Shown in pieces: positions 30,496 to 39,600 of a stretch of 64,000 nucleotides of DNA (its first letter is position 1; each line of letters opens with the position of its first letter). Below the pieces are notes generated by a model, which was given only the letters and a program-made list of their open reading frames with translations, was not told where the DNA came from and made no database searches. This DNA is from Oscillospiraceae bacterium (GTDB lineage: Bacteria > Bacillota > Clostridia > UMGS1810), in assembly GCA_015068705.1 (NCBI GenBank), contig SVJZ01000004.1:55690-119689 (forward strand), in the 5' to 3' direction. A program made the position numbers and the translations under genes.

Positions 30496-32517
30496 TTATA
30501 ATGCTATTTTTGCAAAACTCTTTGCCTCCACCTCATACATTTTTCCGTCCAGTTCCATGGTCTGGGCATCATCACTGTAGTTATATGCAAACAAGTATTG
30601 TTCCCCTGCCGCGCTCTCCCATCGTGCGGCGCTGATTGTCGGGAAGGATTTGGTGTAAGTGAAGCGGTTTTTCCCCTCATGCGAAGCATCCCAATCCAAC
30701 TCCATGGTTTTACTACAGGTATATTGCGGAATTTCTGCCAGACGTCCATAGAGGAACAGATCTTTATTTTCCTTATAGAAATCAACCACACGCTTGGTGA
30801 TTTTCAGGTACTCTGCACCATTTGCAAGCTCGTCGGTATCTACACCTTCTATGCTAGGAATAAAGCCCCAGATGGTGTTGCGAACGAGATTATACTCAAA
30901 TCGGTCGGGGCGGTCGCTGAATTTGCAGATGGAACCATAGGCAAGCGCATAATCACCATAAATTAAGTTAAACAACGGAACCGAAATGGCGTTTCCGTTT
31001 GCCATGCCGTTAAATGCCGTATACTGGAAACAGGTATCCAGCACCAGGAACAGATCAAATACATCCACATAGGTTTCGCAGCAGCTCTCGGTGGTAACAA
31101 TACTCTCCTCCCCTACGATGTCACGCACATGACCAAGCATACTGTGGTAGGTGTCATTCCACCAGGTGCCACCCCCTGCCGGATGCGGATGGGTTTCATC
31201 AAAACAAAGGGTTGCATTATAGGATGCAATCTGGTCCAGATAAACCCCATCAAAGCCAACCTCGGTGCAATATTCTCTGCAAAGGTCTGCCACTCTGTTC
31301 TGCCAAAGTGCAGTTGCCGGGCACATGGGTTTTAATTCATATCCCATCCACGGCATCCAAGGCTCGTCAGGGAAATTACCGGTTTCGTCCTTGATAACCG
31401 ATGCCTCTACATTCATGGTTTCCCAAGTCTTGGTTTTCTTTTCCCACAACCGTGCATTGTGATACGGGATTTTTACAATCCCCTCGTCATCAAATTTCTT
31501 GTTCCAATTGGTCAGTTCTTCCATCCAACCTTTTGCTTTCATTTCATCCGAAACATACTCAGGGTAATCCTTATCGTGTACCCCCATGTTCCATCCGTAC
31601 CAGTGCAGAGCAAGGTTACAATCCAACTCGTCACGCAGTTTTACCGAACTGTCAAAATAAGCCTGTGTGTCAGTGCCGAATTCGTAATTGGTATGGTTAA
31701 TCCGCCACAGGTCAGTTTTTACCAGCTTTTCAGGTAATTTCTTTTCAGAAAGTTTTTTCTTGCACCATTTCTGCCCGATTGCCCAATCGCGGTAATAATT
31801 TGTTGCGGTCTGCCAGTCGCCCTCATACATCTTAAGTACAAAATCATATGGCATGCAGTAACTGGTGGTTTTACCCATGTTTTCAGGGTAATTGACAATG
31901 GTAAGGTCCATTGCATGCATTTCCTTATTGTACTCATACTCAAAAGTTTTAATATACACATCAGGATCCTCGGTTACAAAATAATATCCGTAATCCTGTC
32001 CGTAGAATGCACCATACTGGAAAGACATTGCGGCAGGGTATTCGTTCTTGTAGGCGTGTGTTCCGTAGCCAACCCAAAAAGGTACTTCCAAGCCCTTGCA
32101 CAGGAAAGTGTCCACCGGATTACGCAAGATACGTCCATTCTGCCAGGTGATGAGCAGGTAGTTTTCGGTGTCAAAATTCATTCCCTGCAGAATGGGGAAT
32201 TTTACACGACGCACCACTTCGCCGCCAAACAAATCGGCATTGATGCGCCAGCGAAATTTGCCATCCCCGCCATTTTTCACGGTAACGCCTACCTTGGCAA
32301 TATCATTTTCCCAAAAGAGCTCGATAACGCCGTCATAGGTTTCGTAGCGAAATCTTGTCATATCTGCAATACCCAGTTCGCCCTCTTTGGTCTGCACACT
32401 CCAGAGTTTGCTGTGCAAGTCAATACTACGACTTTTGTATTCGATTTTTTCCAAAAAGCCCTTTTCTTTCCCAAAATATACTTTGGTCTGCTCATTTCCA
32501 AAAATGATGTATTCCAT
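30496..32517 (-). CDS. DUF6259-like putative glycoside hydrolase (copy 2)
   Basis: 673 residues, clearly paralogous to the copy at 26156-28168 over its full length. Shared blocks include FLEKIEYKSRS, NLALHWYGWN, EVGFDGVYLDQIA, HPHPAGGGTWWNDTYH and TTESCCETYVDVFD. No signal peptide is present. AGGAGG precedes the ATG at 32517. It probably cleaves a different linkage or anomer from its partner, since both are kept in one operon. An intracellular role on imported oligosaccharides is inferred from the missing secretion signal. Confidence 0.7.
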   Translation of the reverse strand: MEYIIFGNEQTKVYFGKEKGFLEKIEYKSRSIDLHSKLWSVQTKEGELGIADMTRFRYETYDGVIELFWENDIAKVGVTVKNGGDGKFRWRINADLFGGEVVRRVKFPILQGMNFDTENYLLITWQNGRILRNPVDTFLCKGLEVPFWVGYGTHAYKNEYPAAMSFQYGAFYGQDYGYYFVTEDPDVYIKTFEYEYNKEMHAMDLTIVNYPENMGKTTSYCMPYDFVLKMYEGDWQTATNYYRDWAIGQKWCKKKLSEKKLPEKLVKTDLWRINHTNYEFGTDTQAYFDSSVKLRDELDCNLALHWYGWNMGVHDKDYPEYVSDEMKAKGWMEELTNWNKKFDDEGIVKIPYHNARLWEKKTKTWETMNVEASVIKDETGNFPDEPWMPWMGYELKPMCPATALWQNRVADLCREYCTEVGFDGVYLDQIASYNATLCFDETHPHPAGGGTWWNDTYHSMLGHVRDIVGEESIVTTESCCETYVDVFDLFLVLDTCFQYTAFNGMANGNAISVPLFNLIYGDYALAYGSICKFSDRPDRFEYNLVRNTIWGFIPSIEGVDTDELANGAEYLKITKRVVDFYKENKDLFLYGRLAEIPQYTCSKTMELDWDASHEGKNRFTYTKSFPTISAARWESAAGEQYLFAYNYSDDAQTMELDGKMYEVEAKSFAKIAL

Positions 32518-32553
32518 GTGTAATTCCTCCTGTTGGATAATAATTTTTGTCAA

Positions 32554-33291
32554 TTATGCCTTCAGTAAAAATTCTGCGTCTTTTATCAGTTGCTCGCCGG
32601 AATCACCCGCCACAAATTCAATCATCATATACTGTGGCGTTTCAAGTTCTTCCAGCATGGAAATATAGTTACTCACTTGTTCACCAAGTTCCTCGAGTGG
32701 ATGTTTTATACCATCAATCCATGAGCCGCCGATGTGTGTTCCCACAATGTTTTTGCCAAGCGTTCTGATGGCAGCATATTCCTCCTCGGGATCTGGCGCA
32801 TTTTTCACACACTGCCAATAGGTTTTTAAGCCCGGAACCTGTTTTAACATTTCCAATGCACCTTCCAGTGTGTTGGTCAGTGTATTGATGTGCAATTCCG
32901 TAGCTACAATGATTCCTTTTTTCGCTGCCGCATCAACTGCATAACGTAACGCTGCATATGTTTCTTTGCGTTCTTCCTCAGTTGTTTCATCAAAATTCTT
33001 TTTGCCGGCCCACACACGAATTACTTTTACCCCAAGCGCAACCGCCGATGCCAACACGTCATCAAAAGGGACATCCTCTTTGGTACATTCATAATATGTA
33101 CCATAAGAAATTGGCTCTATGCCTGCCGCACGGGTGAGTTTCCCCACACGTTCTGCGGTTGCCACATCACCATGAGGAACATGGATATCTCCACCCCACT
33201 CAATGGCAGCCAGGCCGGATTTTTTTACTATATCAATGATTTCCTCTACTGATTTCTTTCGAAACGTAACAGAAACTACACCTTTTAACAT
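32554..33291 (-). CDS. Sugar phosphate isomerase/epimerase-like TIM-barrel protein
   Basis: 245 residues of the AP-endonuclease-2/xylose isomerase-like barrel superfamily. Recognisable strand ends are AAIEWGGDIHVPHG, IRVWAGKKNF, IIVATELHINT, TYWQCVKNAPD, NIVGTHIGGSW and MMIEFVAGDS. The Glu, Asp and His residues in these would form the metal site. No signal peptide. GGAG lies 10 nt before the ATG at 33291 (GTG at 33294 is an alternative). It follows the dehydrogenase gene by 19 bp, so the two likely act on the same sugar or sugar acid. Confidence 0.82.
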   Translation of the reverse strand: MLKGVVSVTFRKKSVEEIIDIVKKSGLAAIEWGGDIHVPHGDVATAERVGKLTRAAGIEPISYGTYYECTKEDVPFDDVLASAVALGVKVIRVWAGKKNFDETTEEERKETYAALRYAVDAAAKKGIIVATELHINTLTNTLEGALEMLKQVPGLKTYWQCVKNAPDPEEEYAAIRTLGKNIVGTHIGGSWIDGIKHPLEELGEQVSNYISMLEELETPQYMMIEFVAGDSGEQLIKDAEFLLKA

Positions 33292-33310
33292 CACACATTC
33301 GCTCCATTCA

Positions 33311-34336
33311 TTATGTCATACGCCGATAAAACGCATCGTCTATCAAAAATTTGGGTGTTTCTCCTCTTTCAAATCTTGCCAGGTTATCCAGACAAACTTC
33401 TCCATATCTATCCACCAATTCAGGATTAAAACCCCAATCCTCGGAACCCAAATGATGTCCCGTCCAGATGGCGTTTTCTGCCTTGAACAAGGGAGATCCT
33501 TTTTCGGGATAATCATCCGGCTCATACACATCAATTCCAGCGCGAAGCCTTCCACTCAAAATTTCTTTGTTTAATGCTTCCGAATCGATAATGGCACCGC
33601 GTGCAGTGTTGATGATGATACCGTTATCCGGAAGCTTTGCAAGCAAATCGGCAGTAACACTGTTTTGAGTTTCCTCCGAAAGACCGGCATGAATTGCAAC
33701 AATCTGGGATTTATCAAAGAGTTCTTCCAGTGTGTCCACCTTGATAACTCCCTCGGGCATTTGCGGTACATAGGGATCAAACGCATAAATAATGGGACCA
33801 AATGGTTTTAACATTTCCACAAATTTTCTGCCAATTGCACCCATACCATAAATACCCACACAACGTTGATATAACGAACCTTGTGTTTCCAAATCCGGTT
33901 TTTCACCCTTGCCTTCTTCTGAACATCCAACATAAAGGCGCAAATTTTTTAACATTGCCAAAAGCAAGGTCATTGCTGCTTCTGCCATAGGCCATCCGAC
34001 AGCATCGCCCCAGTTGGTTAGGTAAATATGCGGACTTGCCGCAATGGGTTCATCAATATAAGTTTTAAATCCACCGGTGACATTACAGATATATTTTAAT
34101 CTTCCCGGATTGTCCGCTAGCGAATTGGGAACGTGCGGGCTTGACCACATGGTAATGAGCACATCATATTCACGGATAATTTCCGCTTTTTCCTCCTCGG
34201 TCATTTCATCCGGAAAAATCATTTCGGTATAATCATACCTCTTTTCGAGTTCTCGCACCAAAGGACTGCCATAGCTCCATGGTAATTTCATTCTGTCTTC
34301 TTCTGTCCGATATGCTTTTAGAATTTTCAGCGCCAT
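33311..34336 (-). CDS. D-isomer-specific 2-hydroxyacid dehydrogenase
   Basis: 341 residues. The NAD-binding motif GIYGMGAIGRKF lies near residue 160. The catalytic Arg is in NTARGAIID, the Glu in GIDVYEPDD and the His in TGHHLGSE. Unlike core family members, it has a substrate domain that begins KAYRTEEDRMKLPW, so the acid it oxidises or reduces is not the usual glycerate or lactate. AGGAGGAG precedes the ATG at 34336. First gene behind a strong promoter, in a unit with the isomerase, hydrolase and rhamnosidase genes. Likely converts a sugar-derived acid. Confidence 0.87.
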   Translation of the reverse strand: MALKILKAYRTEEDRMKLPWSYGSPLVRELEKRYDYTEMIFPDEMTEEEKAEIIREYDVLITMWSSPHVPNSLADNPGRLKYICNVTGGFKTYIDEPIAASPHIYLTNWGDAVGWPMAEAAMTLLLAMLKNLRLYVGCSEEGKGEKPDLETQGSLYQRCVGIYGMGAIGRKFVEMLKPFGPIIYAFDPYVPQMPEGVIKVDTLEELFDKSQIVAIHAGLSEETQNSVTADLLAKLPDNGIIINTARGAIIDSEALNKEILSGRLRAGIDVYEPDDYPEKGSPLFKAENAIWTGHHLGSEDWGFNPELVDRYGEVCLDNLARFERGETPKFLIDDAFYRRMT

Positions 34337-34376
34337 ACCTACTCCTCCTGTCATCTACTCTAATGATGTTGTACTC

Positions 34377-34405
34377 ATTATAATCGCTCTGTTGCTGATT
34401 TGCAA
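34377..34405 (-). promoter_or_regulatory. Sigma-A promoter of the intracellular sugar-degradation unit
   Basis: On the minus strand, TTGCAA (34400-34405), 17-bp spacer, perfect TATAAT (34377-34382). It lies 40 bp before the dehydrogenase start and separates the intracellular enzymes from the ABC permease genes. Confidence 0.82.
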
Positions 34406-34435
34406 GCTTCAGAAAAAACCTTAAATTTTTCTCCC

Positions 34436-35311
34436 TTAACCCTTTACTGCACCAATCATAACGCCCTTGACGAAGTATTTTTGCAGGAAGGGGTACAATA
34501 CGATGATGGGAAGTGAGGTGATTACGATAACTGCATACTTGATGGTTTCGCTGATGGCAAGCTGTGCACCGCTGTCCACGCCTGCCGTTACGCCGCCCGA
34601 ATCATTTACAATCAGAATCTGACGTGCCACCAACTGCAAGGGCCATTTTGCGTCGTCCTGCAGGAAGATGGATGCATAGAACCATGCATTCCAGTATCCT
34701 ACGCCATAATACAGAATCATTACCGCAACCGTCGGCAGGGCAAGCGGAATGACAATGCGGAACAGTACCGTAAGGTGTCCTGCACCGTCAATCTTTGCCG
34801 ACTCCTCCAGGCTTGCCGGAAGTGCCTCAAATCCTGCCTTCATTACCATCAGGTTAAAGGTGCTGATGGCAGTCGGAATAATGAGCGACCAAGTGCTATT
34901 GTAGAGTCCTACATCCTTTACTGCGAAGTAAAACGGGATCATACCACCGTTAAAGAACATGGTAAAAAGAATCATCAGGCTGATAGGACGTTTGAGCATT
35001 ACATTACTGCGGGTTAAGAAGAATGCGCCCACTGCAGTAAGCACCAAGCTGATGACAACGCCTACCACCAGGATAAACAGGGTATTTGCATAGCCCGACA
35101 TGATGAGCGGATGCTCCATTGCACGGGAATATGCTTCCAGACTGAATCCCAATGGCTTATACAAAATACCGGTGTGTGCCATGAGGGATACCGGATCACT
35201 CAAGGATGCTACCACCACATACCAGATGGGATACAATGTAACAATACAAAGCAAAATCATAAAAATTGTGTTGCATGCAACGAATACTTTTCTTGATAAT
35301 GTTTCTTTCAT
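34436..35311 (-). CDS. Oligosaccharide ABC transporter permease, LplC/YtcP type
   Basis: 291 residues with six predicted helices. It begins with a cytoplasmic KETLSRKV stretch and SDPVSLMAHTG, and has the ATPase-coupling loop EESAKIDGAGHLTVLFRIVIP (EAA motif, 'EESAKIDGAG' part). The end KYFVKGVMIGAVKG is typical of the family. AAGGGAAGG precedes the ATG. Partner of the permease just upstream. No ATPase gene accompanies them, so a shared MsmX-type ATPase is expected. Confidence 0.93.
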   Translation of the reverse strand: MKETLSRKVFVACNTIFMILLCIVTLYPIWYVVVASLSDPVSLMAHTGILYKPLGFSLEAYSRAMEHPLIMSGYANTLFILVVGVVISLVLTAVGAFFLTRSNVMLKRPISLMILFTMFFNGGMIPFYFAVKDVGLYNSTWSLIIPTAISTFNLMVMKAGFEALPASLEESAKIDGAGHLTVLFRIVIPLALPTVAVMILYYGVGYWNAWFYASIFLQDDAKWPLQLVARQILIVNDSGGVTAGVDSGAQLAISETIKYAVIVITSLPIIVLYPFLQKYFVKGVMIGAVKG

Positions 35312-35347
35312 TTTTTACCTTCCCTTCTATGTTGAATATACCGTAGT

Positions 35348-36301
35348 TTACCACAAGCTGGTGTCGCCGATGACTCGGGACAGCTTGTTTGCGCCGATTA
35401 CCAGAATGAAGTTGATGACCGAGTTGAACAGACCAACTGCGGTAGACAAGCCAAAGTTGAAGTTTTCCAGACCCTCACGGTATACATACGAAGAGATGAT
35501 ATCCGAGGTTTCATAAATCATGGGGTTGTAGAGCAGGATAATCTTCTCATATCCAAGGCTCATGATATTACCGATACTAAGGAGCAGCATGATTACAATA
35601 GTAGGAGCAATACCGGGCAGGGTAACTGCAAACACCTGACGGAATCTGCCTGCACCATCGATGGTTGCTGCCTCATAGAGTTCCGAGTTGATGCCGGTGA
35701 TGGCTGCCAGATAAATAATCGAGCTCCAGCCTACCTCCTGCCAGATACCACTGATCACATAGATGGGCACGAATGCGCCGGGATTCTGCAAAAATGCCAC
35801 CGGCTCCATGCCGAACAGTGCGGTGATTTTGTTGATGACGCCATCATAAGACACAAAGTCTACCACCATACCACACACAACAACCAGAGAAATAAAGTGC
35901 GGCATATATGTAATGGTCTGGACAGTTTTTGCAAAAATTTTGCTCTTGATTTCGCTGAGCAGCAATGCCAGAATAATTGCTGCGGGGAACGAGAAAATTA
36001 AGTTGGAGAAACTGATAATCAGAGTGTTTCTCAAAACTCTTGCGAAGTGGAAGCCACCGAAGAATTGTTTGAAGTTTGCAAGGCCTACCCAGGGGCTTCC
36101 CAGAATGCCCAAAGACGGGTTAAACCGCTTGAATGCGATGATTAAGCCATACATGGGTTTGTAGTGGAACAGCACATAAAACAGGATTACCGGAATGACC
36201 AGTAAATACAGTGAGTAGTTGCGCTGCATGTCTCTTCCCAGGCGTTGCAGGAAGGTTCTTTGACCCACTTGCAGGTCTTTGGTTGTTGCTGCTGATTTCA
36301 T
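35348..36301 (-). CDS. Oligosaccharide ABC transporter permease, LplB type
   Basis: 317 residues, six helices. YSLYLLVIPVILFYVLFHYKPMYG at the start and ELYEAATIDGAGRFRQVF (coupling loop) are characteristic of importers for complex oligosaccharides. The ATG at 36301 has AAAGG 9-10 nt upstream. Binding protein and permeases are separated here by about 8 kb that holds two large secreted proteins, an unusual layout. Confidence 0.93.
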   Translation of the reverse strand: MKSAATTKDLQVGQRTFLQRLGRDMQRNYSLYLLVIPVILFYVLFHYKPMYGLIIAFKRFNPSLGILGSPWVGLANFKQFFGGFHFARVLRNTLIISFSNLIFSFPAAIILALLLSEIKSKIFAKTVQTITYMPHFISLVVVCGMVVDFVSYDGVINKITALFGMEPVAFLQNPGAFVPIYVISGIWQEVGWSSIIYLAAITGINSELYEAATIDGAGRFRQVFAVTLPGIAPTIVIMLLLSIGNIMSLGYEKIILLYNPMIYETSDIISSYVYREGLENFNFGLSTAVGLFNSVINFILVIGANKLSRVIGDTSLW

Positions 36302-36399
36302 GTTTTTCATCCTTTCTTTTTTTGCGAAAACATTAAAATGTAATAATATATATACAGGCAATGTAACACGCCCATACAGTCAAAATGTTAAGAAAATGC

Positions 36400-36465
36400 G
36401 GTTAGATTTTGGTTAAATTTTGGTGTGATTTTGGTTAGATTTTGGTTGGATTTTGGTTGGATTTC
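36400..36465. repeat. Six tandem copies of an 11-bp unit with phased T-tracts
   Basis: Six units of GGTTRGATTTT run from 36400 to 36465 with small differences (TA, TG or GT in the middle; the last ends in C). Each carries a run of T (A on the transcribed minus strand) spaced at one helical turn. It lies 99-165 bp upstream of the permease start. Confidence 0.9.
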
Positions 36466-36470
36466 AACCA

Positions 36471-36499
36471 CCCCCTACCCCCTCCACTCTTGGAGGGGG
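36471..36499. repeat. Repeat family A, copy 1 (CCCCCTACCCCCTC palindrome)
   Basis: CCCCCTCCA (36478-36486) pairs with TGGAGGGGG (36491-36499). The preceding CCCCCTAC is shared with copies at 44062 and 55246. Confidence 0.85.
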
Positions 36500-36508
36500 A
36501 GGAGGATT

Positions 36509-36537
36509 GTGTATGTGCGCCTTCGGCGCACATACAC
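36509..36537. repeat. Repeat family B, copy 1 (TATGTG hairpin)
   Basis: GTGTATGTGCGCC (36509-36521) pairs perfectly with 36525-36537 around a TTC loop. It lies 3' of the lyase gene that ends at 36684. Confidence 0.88.
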
Positions 36538-36588
36538 GAAAGGACAACGTGAGTGGTCCCCCGTTTGGTGGGTGATCAAAAATGTGGC

Positions 36589-36633
36589 GGGCGGGACGCC
36601 GGGAAGAGCGTCCCCTACAATGTTGCCGAAGGC
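36589..36633. repeat. Repeat family C, copy 1
   Basis: GGGCGGGACGCCG starts at 36589, followed by a GCGTCCCCTAC arm and GTTGCCGAAGG. It matches 46060-46104 with small changes. The rest of the 36302-36683 gap holds families A and B, the 11-bp repeat, and an AT-rich segment next to the permease without a clear promoter. Confidence 0.8.
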
Positions 36634-36683
36634 GGTGCCGATGAAGGTTGGACAATGTGGGCGTCGTTCCCTACAAGGTTATA

Positions 36684-39600
36684 TTATTTCAAGGTGCTTA
36701 CTGCGGTAAAGTGATACAACGATGGTGCCGTGGTGGTTTTTACGGTACAGGAATAGGTGGTGGGATTTCCACCATTGGGATCTTTCGGTTTGATGGTATG
36801 ACCCTCTCTGCCATATGGTACCCCGGAATTGAGCTTGATTGCATAGCTTTCTCCTGCAACCAAAGCACCATTGGGAACAGAGATATTGATGGTTTTGCCA
36901 TCGGACGCCATGGAAGCAGTTGCACCCAAAACGGGAGTGCCATCTGCCTTTATCAGCGAAACATAATCTGCCATGGTGCCGGTGCCATCTGCGGTATATA
37001 CCATGCCCGGAATTTCTACCGCAATATTCTGCGTAGTAGCAAGCACCTTGCCACCTGCTGCGTTACCAGAGCCGAAATCCGCCGTTCTGACATAGGGCAT
37101 GGTCAGGTCATATTCGATGTTCATATTGTCCACACCGACATTTCCCTTTGTGGCATTCCAACGGAATGCAATTCCCTCAAAGCCATAGGTAAGTCCATCG
37201 GCTGTCATTTCCATGAGAGGTGAGCCGTAATAGGGCGATGCGGTATTTGCATTGGTTACTGCCACGCCGTCCTGCCAGAACTGGATGGTATTGTTTGTAT
37301 AGTCCAGCACCCATTCATGGTGTGTCCAATCACCCATCTCTATGTCATTGCCGGTAGTTGCACCGACGCCATTCAAGGTGAATTTTCCATCCATATCAAT
37401 GCCTGTGCCCTTCATGATGAGCACATCATTATCCCATTTACCCAAGGTAATACGGAAACGATTTACATCGCCCTCGCCCCATGTTGCCTCGGTATAATCG
37501 GGCAAGCGCAAATCATAATTGATACGCACAATGCCATCTTTCCAGGTTTTACGGCTTTCTTCGGGCTGCTTACTCCATGCATGGTTATAGCGGTAGCCCA
37601 AACGCAGTTCGTTTGCATTAACCGCGGTATCGCGCTCCATGACGGCATAATAATCATCTGCCCCGTCCGGGCCGCCCGATGCGGTAAACATACGATAGCC
37701 TGCCGCATGGCTTGCAGTTTTGTTTGGAGAAGATGCGCCATAAAAGCCTTCGCCTTCATTGACAAACCAAAACACATTAGAATTTGCGGTGTTGCCAAAG
37801 GTTACAGCGCCTTTGGTATGAACATCATGCGAACTTGGAATGACCGGCAGGGTGCCGTTGCCCTCGCTATCGAGCGGAACGGCGGTGACAATGATTTCAC
37901 AATCGCCGCTCTGTCCTGCCGCATGTACGGTAAGCTTGCTGATACCGGTGTTGGGATTCTGTGTCAATCCTGCGCTTGTGTTACCCTCCCACTTATTGGG
38001 ATTATAAGCATCGTCCACCGGCAAGGGAGTTGCACTCATGACCGAAAACTCACCGTCACTTTGCAGCTGTACTTTTAATTGTTTGCCGTTTGCCTTGGTG
38101 AGAGTTGCGGTTTTCTTATCCGCCGACAGAGTAATGGTTGCCGGGGTATGTGCGAACCAGTAATATTCGTTATTGGTACCTTTTAAGGTGAAATTATCTT
38201 TTACCGCAAAGCCTTGGGTGGTTTTATCCAGATAAACCATGCGGGTGTAGTTTTCTACATCTTCCGCATAGGCAGAGGACAAATCCATGGTTGCCCAAGA
38301 CTGGGTATCGGTAAATTCGTAATCGGTTACACTGCCGGTTGCACTATCGTCCTGACCGGAGGTTTCATCCGGATTGATAACCAGACAGTTATGCCCCTCG
38401 GCACGCATACGATAGTAGTAACGGCGCCAGTCGCTTGAAAAATAATTCCACAAGCTATAGTTATCCAATCCCAAATCTACAAACCACTGTTCACCCTGTG
38501 CGTCATACACAAAGCCGCCCATATCGGTTTGCAGGTGACCGCCGGAATTGGGTCCTGCCTCGGTACCCACAAAGGCTTGGGTATTACCATAGTCGCTATG
38601 CAGAGCAATCATCTGCATATCGGGATAATAGGTATCTTCGGACATACCGTAATTTGCATTGACATCTGCGCCGGATTGGAATGATGCATCATACCAGAGC
38701 AGGTCTTTCAGGGTAACGCCGCCATGGTCTGCAATCTGATCCAGCCGCGCCTTGCCAAGACCGGGCATATCGGCATATTTTGCAAAGAACATGAGTGTGT
38801 TGTAGCGGTTTATCACCTGATAGGTGGCATCTGCATAACTCCAGATATAATCGCTGCCCGACAGTTTGAGCGGAATGCTGCTGCTGTTTTTAAAGCCCTC
38901 ATAATCGAGGTAGCCATAATCGTCGCCCATGGTATTTTGCAGGGAGGCGAGGAAATCGGTGGCGAAATTCATCATATAGCTATAGTAGCCCAGACCCTCA
39001 TACCAGCTTCCGTTGCGGTCAAAGCCCTGCATTGCATAGCGATAACCACGGATTGCATAGTTTAAGGCAATGGAGCAATCCTTGCTATACTCGGGTACAT
39101 TACCAATGGCAAGGCAGGCAACACCAATACCGCCATTGGGGATGAGGTTCCAGTTACTCACACGGCGCGCCCAGGTATTTTCCACATCGGCGCGGTAGAC
39201 ATCCAAGGCAGGCACAATCGCTTTATCATGGAGTGCCTTTTCAATCGCCGCTTTCTGAGTCGGATAATCACACAGGTAATCATAAATCATATCATAGCCG
39301 TGTGCCACTGCCAGTGCATAGTGACCGGTGAGCAGGAAGGAGTTGTCATGATACCAGTCGGAGAACTGTGCCATGGCATACATATTGTTCATGGCGCACT
39401 CGGCGTATTGGTTTCCCTGACCGGAAGCATACATGAACCCGAGCAGGGTGAGGCGTTTATACATGATATCTGCCATGTTGTTGATATTTCTGTTATATAT
39501 AGGCAGTGCATCATCCAGCATGGCATCCGCCTCGGCACGCAGAGCCGCAAACATGGATGCATAGGTATCATCGGTATGGACTTTTTCGGTGGTTAAGTCC

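Noticed and set aside
36310..36380. Strong promoter directly before the permease gene
   Set aside because: TTGACT near 36378 has no acceptable -10 at 16-18 bp, and AT-rich matches closer to the gene lack a -35.
36400..36465. Possible CRISPR-like array
   Set aside because: The unit is 11 bp with no spacers, and no cas genes are near.
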